From the NCBI GenBank assembly GCA_963680875.1, contig OY804588.1:55750369-55814368 (forward strand): DNA of 64,000 bases. Reading direction: 5' to 3'. Numbering within the stretch: the stretch's first letter is position 1; each line of letters begins with the position of its first letter. Below, piece by piece: positions 57,176-64,000 of this stretch. Made by a program: the position numbers and the translations under genes. The DNA comes from Bathymodiolus brooksi (lineage: Eukaryota; Mollusca; Bivalvia; Mytilida; Modiolidae). Below the pieces are notes generated by a model. It searched no databases, was not told the DNA's origin, and was given only the letters and a program-made list of their open reading frames with translations.

Positions 57176-57544
57176 CGGGAAGTGCAATCAAAAAATGCCA
57201 TAAAATAAATTAGCACACGTTGACTCCATTTACCCATAATTTGCATGAGAGAGAGGTCGAAGAATTCCACAGACACTGCAAAATAATTCAAACAAGCATC
57301 TCCGAAAATATCTCTTGATTTTCCTTGTTCTGATAAACATATACACGAATCTTTTGACAAACAAAAAAAAACAAAAATCAACAATGGCATTACTAAAGAT
57401 GTCTAATTGTCAGTGACAGCATGCGGTGAGATATTTTAAGACATTGTAATTACAGAGTAAAAAAATTCTAAAATAGAAATGAAAAATTGCGCCTTGTTGA
57501 ACTTCATGATAAGGAGAGATTATCTCCCTTTAGTTATAACTAGC
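57176..57544. other. No gene seen
   Basis: Spacer between the fucosyltransferase and SINEs. Confidence 0.5.
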
Positions 57545-57840
57545 TTTCATAATTGTTTGACTGATTGGTGCTTAACGCCCAGCGAGCAGTATTTCAGCTA
57601 TGTCCAGGACGAGAACACGAGGCCGGTGTGTTGTTTAACTCCACTTTCAACAATATTTCAGTTATATCGTGGCGGTCAGTTTTATTGGTGGAGGAAATCA
57701 CCGACCTGTCGCAATTTATACGGATGAACTTTATCACATAGTGTTGTATCGAGTACACCTCGCCATGAACGGGGTTCGAACTCACAACTTTAGTGGTGAT
57801 TGGCACTGATTGCACAAGTAGTTGTAAATCCAACTACCAT
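57545..57840 (-). repeat. SINE-like fragment and a family-1 SINE
   Basis: 57550-57612 matches the fragment at 53435-53500 (CTTAACGCCCAGCGAGCAGT). 57620-57840 is a family-1 SINE with GGGGTTCGAACTCACAAC in its head, reading on the minus strand. Confidence 0.8.
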
Positions 57841-59489
57841 GATGACGTTACGCGCGATGTTGGTGACACTCAAGACGTTACACATAATTTTAACATTGAA
57901 AAGAACGTTTCGCGTCTTCTTTTTCATTTTTTTCTTCCTTATTTGTGTTTGCATACCGTGGGTTTGGTTAGGATGGAGGTGGTGTGGGGGTGTTTTGATG
58001 TATTGTTCTTTATTTCGGAACTTCACTTTTTGTTTTTATTAATTTTTATTTTATTTTGGCTTGCTTGTATATATTTGTGTTGTTGGTGTTTTCCTTTAGG
58101 TGTTTATTTCAATGTTTGTTTGTTTGTTTGCTTATTTATTTCGTTTGTATTCCCTCTTTGTATTTATTTATTGTTTATGTTATGTGACTGTACTTTATTA
58201 TTTTTTCTTTGAAAGTATATGATCACATTCTGTTTGTTTATTGATTGATTGTATACTTGTATTCTTGAAAATTTCTCGTAATATCTTATGTATAATCTAG
58301 TGAAATTATAATTAAAATAATTCAGTTCACATTTTTAATTTTCATATAAATCAATTATATTCGCGATTTTTTTTAACTATTATATAATTATAGTTTCTAC
58401 AATGCACACATTCTTTTTTGCAATGCTTGTTCAAAAATGACACACACAAAAATTAAGGTCATGAATTCATTTTTAATTAGGGTCGCTTGAGTAAGCGGAA
58501 ACACATCGTTATTTTTTCAGGTTTGGTATAATTTTGTATTTTGTTTTCGCTCTTTTGTTTGTTGTTTTTCAAGTTTTGATATCGCTTTTTTTTTTAGTTG
58601 TTGTTTATTTGTTTTAATCTTAATAGAAAACTATAGAAAAATATAGAAGTAGCGCGACGTTATTTTTCCGTCGATAAGAAAAAACATTTACTGGACAAAT
58701 TGGGTAACGTTCTACAATTTTACGTAGAAATCGTAATTTTTATCTCTGCCACTGAAAATGAACATTTTTTGTTATTTGGATTTAGCACGAAAATTATGAG
58801 CGAAAATTATAGTTCGAATGTGTAAAGTTTTATACTTCGTGGTTTTTTTTTACGTCAAGTTGCAACTGGACATTTTGTTGACCTTACTCCTTTAGGAATA
58901 TTTTTTAACTTGCTTTAAAAAAATCATTTTTAAAAAGACTTTTTCGTTTTTGAAGATAATAACATTTGATATGTATACTTTTTTTTGTGAAAATTTTGTA
59001 AAACATAGCTGAAATAAAGCTTGTTATTTGGCATGCAGATGTTTTTCCTTCTTTCCATGAACTTACCGATTTTTTCCTTCAAGCATTGCTTTAATCAGAA
59101 ATCGTTAATGGGGTCATAAAGCACTGATGACTCTGTTTCCGGTCCCACAAAAAAATGGTCCGAAAAACGTATTTTTAGGTTTTTACTGAGAAAAATGTAA
59201 AAGACATACGGATATTTTGTAACGCGTTACATGAGAAAAATGTGCGTTAACGACGTTTTCTTCCAATAAATTCGTTTTCAAAAGTAAAAATAAACCTAAT
59301 CTAATATAATAAAACAATTATTCGTATAATTCCCTATACAAGCATGCATCGGAAATAAAAATCCATCAATCTAAAAAAAATCTATATTCGTTTTACTTAT
59401 TTCATGTTCTATTTAATCAAAGTATCACCAATAGCGCGCGTAACGTCCATACGATCATGACCACGACAGCACCAGGAGGAGAATGAGTG
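57841..59489. other. T/G-rich, low-complexity DNA without a gene
   Basis: 57900-58260 is strongly T- and G-rich on the plus strand (TGTTTGTTTGTTTGC etc.). It gives open frames up to 139 codons whose composition (Phe/Leu/Cys/Trp) marks them as spurious. The rest is AT-rich. Confidence 0.55.
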
Positions 59490-59712
59490 AAGGAATGGGT
59501 CACCCTGGGACAACGACTTTTGTCTGTCACGAAAAAAGTATGAAGAATTAGGTAGGGACGAAAATGTTGTCTTTTGTAACGGACACAATGTGCCTATTAT
59601 TTTCCCGAAATCTAACAAGGATGCCTTTAACGTGCAGGGATAATTAAACTCTCCAAATACGTACTATGGTCCACGGTCAAGCTTTCCGTATTACAACATG
59701 AGAACCGATTAT
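59490..59712. repeat. Interspersed repeat shared with 54040-54240
   Basis: Shared words include GTCTTTTGTAACGGACACAA (counterpart near 54090) and CAAGCTTTCCGTATTACAAC. Confidence 0.6.
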
Positions 59713-62700
59713 AATGTACAGGGTTATGGTGTTTAACGCAGATTTCAACAATATTTCAGTTACATCATGGCGATCAGTTTTATTGGTGGAGGAAACCGGA
59801 GTACCCGGAGAAAACCACTTACAAACTTTATCACTTAATGTTGTATCGAGTACACTTCGCCATGAGCGGAATTTGAACTCACAACTTTAGCGGTGATAGG
59901 CACTGATTGTACAGGTTGTTGTAAATCCAACAACCATACGAACACGACCAGGGCCGGGTTATGACCTTTTGTGACTTCGAGGCTAACACAATTGTGCCAC
60001 CCCCCCCTCCCCTCAGACGGAGCTACACCATAAACTACCTGCACCAGTCTTGAATATTTTTTACTCGTGACATAGCTTGAAGTAAATTTATTGCAAATTC
60101 TTTCTTTAAATAAACTAGAATAGTGATTTGAAAGTGTTTTAGCAGGATCCCTACACCTTGAGGTGCCCTAGGCTGCAGTCATAGGGTAATCCGGTCCTGA
60201 TCACGGCCCCTTAGTATCCGGATATATAAATACATGAAAACACACAGAATGCTGCAAATTATTATGAAAACTTAATTTCCTATTAGCAATCATTCGAGTG
60301 TACAAAATAAATAATTATATGGATTATTGCTCTTGGACGCCACTTTCAACAATATTACAGTTACCACGTCCGTAGGACGGGTCTGAATAAAGTGAGGCAA
60401 AGGAGGTGAAATTAGACAAATTTTGAAAAAAAAGATTTTATTTGCTTTCAAAAGGTTACACTTGCCGTTTCAAAAGTGAGGCATTTGCCTCATTTGCCTC
60501 CATTGCGCTACGGCCATGGTTACGTGTTTATCGTATTGGTAAGTTTTTGTTAAAACTTAGACCCATGGAGAAAACCATCGACCTGACGCAAATAATTATC
60601 ACACTTTATTACTGTAATTTACATGAACTTGTATCGAGTACACCTTGTTACCTACAGGCGAGAATCAAACTCACAACATTACCAATGATGAACATAATTA
60701 CATGTCTAGTTATAGTGAGCGAGGGGATTTTGGTAAGCGCTAAGCAAAGTTTGAAGATTCCAAGGGGTCGCAGATCGAAGAGGAGCAATCAATAGATGAG
60801 AGGTGGTTGTTCGTTTTGTTGATATTGGTAGAATTGATGACCATCACTGTTTAAAACATTCTTTTCATAATACAATAGCCAAAATGAAATGGATAAAAGA
60901 ACAAGTAGGGATCTACAATACACTACTTAGCAAATTAAAGATTGTTAAACATGAACCCCACAATAAACGTAGGTGCACTCAGATGCTGTGAAGGTGAGCC
61001 ATGTTTCAGCTATGTCATGGCAAGATCATGTACCTAACTTGAACACGCTTGGTTGGATTTTCATAGTACAAGCCCACAAACTGACATGTCTCTCAACTCG
61101 ACACATTATCCCGACTCCAAGCAAGGAAGCTTGTTGCTCTTACTACGTAAAATCTCTATATATTTAAATGCAAGCTATTACTTTATCACTGTCGTCAAAG
61201 AGCTCCGATCGAAAATGTTTGGTCAACATCCGGGATATTTTAAAGCGGTATTTTTAAAGAAGACACAGATAATTATCGTAAGTATTTATGAATATACTGT
61301 GTATATAATATTTTGAATTGTGATGCTCTGTGATTGTTATTATTATTAATTAAATTTTTTGTCCAAATATCATTTATTTTTGCAGTGTAAAATTAGATTT
61401 TTCTATAAGTAATAAGGAATCCGGCATCAAAATCATTACAATCAACTGAAATATCGCTATATCTTGCATTTGCGAATGAATTAAATGATAGCAAAAAAGA
61501 AAAAAATATTGATGAATGATTGATTTTACTTAGAAATATTATTTTGTTGAGGAAAAGTCAATTAGTAACTAGTTATACCCTAAAACATGATCTCAACACA
61601 TGTTTTTGAAATTCGGCTTGGTCAAAATGTAAACATGTATACAAACCGGTTGTGTCATTTATAAGAAACCGGGTTTGTCAGTATGTAAATACCACTGATC
61701 TTATTGTTATTGAGCATTATATTGCAATTTAACAATAGTTATGATTTGAAAATATCTCAAAAGCGATAAATACTGATTCATAGTATGAATATTCGCTATG
61801 GCTGCTAATTTCAGCTACTTTGTACAATACAAAATCGTTATTTCTATGTTAAATTGCTGCTGTCGCGAACACTTGATTTTTTTATGCTTTTTGTGGCACA
61901 GGCATCACTTTAAGTCGCATCAATTGAGTAGTGGGAGATTCTTTTTATAACACAATATTTTAATTTTATACTCGTTGATAACGAAGTAAGTCACTCTGTG
62001 GAAATAACTTCGTGGATACGATATCTAAATTTCTTCACAGTATAATGTTTACATTAACATTACAAATAAATCCCAAAGAAACTGTCAAATTGTCTAAAAA
62101 GAGCAGAAACAAGCGTTGTTCTTATCATTTTTGATTGTGTCCTCTGTGAAGTCCGCGCTTATAGGTTTAAGCTTATAAGCATACATGCTGTTACAGTTTC
62201 TTACCGTCGCTCAACAGGAATCAGGTACCAGAAAAGATATCTTGGTCAGAAACCAAATACAAATGTATAACTAAAAATATCCGGGCAATACAATGTGACT
62301 ACTCGAATAGAACAAGTGAAGGATACAAAAAACATTAAGTGGGCAGCGAAGAAATACTATTAAAACATCTTATGTTTCAATCTTGCGATTACCTTCATTT
62401 TGTTTGTATCAGCTTCAGATAATTTGATTGCTACATTTATATTATATTGTGAACTCCATACAGATGTTTGTGTATCTTTGCATTCAACATTCACTTACTA
62501 GTATCTGCTATATATTAAATTTACTTTACAGATGAAAGCCGTTGAGGAGTCGTTTTGTATTTCTTTCCTTTAATGTTATACAAAACATCCACATGTAAAA
62601 TATTTTGACTATGTGCTGGGTTTTTTTTCCACAACTTTTATTCATTTAAGACAAGTTTCTTTTTTTTCTTTTTATCAATTTGCAAGTCGAACATACCATT

Positions 62701-64000
62701 GACAAGTGTTATAATGAACCTTAAATAAATTACAAAAAGGAAACATAATTGTGATATTGAGCTGTTTTCGCTATTCTTTCAATTTTTTACATAGACAAAA
62801 CCGGTTCTACTGAAACACAATTTTTGGGACTTAACCGGAAAGTAGTGGCTGACAGAGCCCGAACGAATGTACGTAAATAAGCATTGTGTTTTTCACTGTA
62901 GTAAGTCTAAAACTATTCATGGTGGCACGCCAGTGCAAACTATCACGTATATAAGCATTACAAAGGGTTTGTGTACTTTAATTACACATATAGACTACTT
63001 TTTATAGCTTTATTTGATGATTCCAATCTCATTATTAGCATTTTTCATTGTTTATGTCCATCATTTTATCTATATCTGAGTAATCTATTAAGTTAACCAC
63101 AGAAACATATAGGTAAAAACAAACAAAAATAATCGACCGATAACGACATCTTCTGGATTCAAGATATAATAATACTATGTGATCATAATACTTACTTTTT
63201 GTCGTCCCCTGTATGTCAAATATGCCTAATTGACTTGTACCGGAAGATGACAGAACATTTTCGACCGGAGCTCTTTGACGACAGTGTTTATGTGATCAAG
63301 CTTATCAGTGACTTGCGACAGGTCGGTGGTTTTCTCCTAGTACTCCGGTTTCCTCCACCAATAAAACTTGCCGCCACTATGTAACTGAATTGTTGTTGAA
63401 AGTGGCGTTAAACACCATAACCCTAACCCTACAACTCAAGAACCTGCGAATTTACAATTTAATACGTAAACATATATCGTTGTGCCCGACTGTTAAGATT
63501 TAAGATTTATTTCTCATTCATCAAAATTTTCAATGCCATTTTTAAAGATCGATTTGGTAGTTGTAACGTTCTCAGCCGGAAACTTTGAGCCGTAATGAAA
63601 GCGGGAGGTTTGGCGCTTTAAAATCTGATTCAACCCACCATTTCTTTAGAAATGCCTATGCCAAGTCAGGGTCATTACGGTTTTCACAGTTTTCCGGCTG
63701 TTGACTGATTTTGTCTGTTTATATAATTATGAGTATTGACTTTCCCTTTGTAAGATTGTTCGGAGTTCGGTAATTTTGTTATTACCCTTATTCTCATTAA
63801 GGTTTAGCGGAACTATTTACTTATTATATATAATAAACACACATCATTGAATAGAATAGACCATAGACATGTTATTATTGAACAAACAACAAGATCTATA
63901 AAACGGAGTATGTCTGAATACCGGTATAAGTAATCAATATACAATAATTATGGCCTTCATCTGAGGTAGACATTCAGATTTGTCAACTCAAAGAGAGGTT
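59713..64000 (-). repeat. Segmental duplication, copy D (inverted copy of the B/C junction)
   Basis: Read on the minus strand it matches 27159 to about 31400 of copy B/C, including the 154-bp MITE (60365-60518), the 5-bp-duplication transposon (61187-63286), the family-1 SINEs and the hairpin. It starts at the end of a SINE and runs off the window. Only short indels separate it from copy B; for example the transposon here is about 35 bp longer. Window base 64000 corresponds to 27159, 614 bp downstream of the stop codon of peptide gene B. Confidence 0.92.
61187..63286 (-). mobile_element. Copy of the 27873-29937 transposon within duplication D
   Basis: Same ends and same target duplication (TTTAT at 61182-61186 and 63287-63291), so it was carried by the duplication and did not insert again. 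Confidence 0.88.

Noticed and set aside
57793..58212. 139-codon open frame on the plus strand
   Set aside because: It lies in T/G-rich low-complexity DNA starting inside a SINE, its composition is dominated by Phe, Leu, Cys and Trp, and overlapping frames are equally open.

Overview
The window looks like low-GC nuclear DNA from a marine mollusc, most likely a bivalve and possibly a mytilid mussel. The evidence is GT-AG introns, TATA boxes and AATAAA signals, an intronless TRIM gene with a beta-propeller-like C-terminus of the kind expanded in bivalves, a spliced family GT11 fucosyltransferase, and dozens of tRNA-derived SINEs carrying the central TCCGGGTACTCCGG motif common in molluscan SINEs. 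The species assignment is inference. The DNA is gene-poor and most of it is repeats.

Genes. Two nearly identical three-exon genes (coding 2503-3444 and 25606-26545, both +) encode a 76-residue secreted, strongly cationic, six-cysteine peptide that reads like an antimicrobial or other effector peptide; I could not match it to a named family. An intact TRIM gene (15333-17246, +) has RING, two B-boxes, coiled coil and an NHL/beta-propeller-like C-terminus. A second TRIM copy (41504-43266, -) is a pseudogene: it lacks the RING start and has two frameshifts. A GT11 alpha-1,2-fucosyltransferase-like gene (55589-57110, +) can be assembled from a tiny first coding exon and a long second one. One exon of a Mutator-like (MULE) domain protein lies at 11656-12190 (-).

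Layout. Copy A of a segmental duplication fills 1-7485. Then come a DNA transposon (8230-9989), the Mutator exon, LINE remnants, a hAT MITE and the TRIM gene, followed by a 128-bp-period satellite derived from a SINE (17460-18915). Copy B (20706-31177) repeats copy A with different transposon insertions, and a fragment of a third unit (copy C, 31178-32148) follows in tandem, giving a repeat unit of about 10.4 kb. From 33690 to 39936 there are remnants paralogous to those upstream of the TRIM gene, then the TRIM pseudogene. The AMP-like unit and the TRIM block therefore seem to have been duplicated together. From 43267 to 55580 there is AT-rich, repeat-rich DNA with palindromes, minisatellites and hAT-like elements. 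The fucosyltransferase follows, then T/G-rich DNA, and finally an inverted copy D of the B/C junction (59713-64000) that runs off the window end about 0.6 kb before a third peptide gene would be expected.

Transposons can be dated against one another because the A, B and D copies give occupied and empty sites. At least three terminal-repeat families with CA...TG ends make 5-bp target duplications, as hAT5-type elements do. One 2.2-kb insertion in copy A is bounded by two 460-bp MITE-like direct repeats and seems to have moved as one unit.
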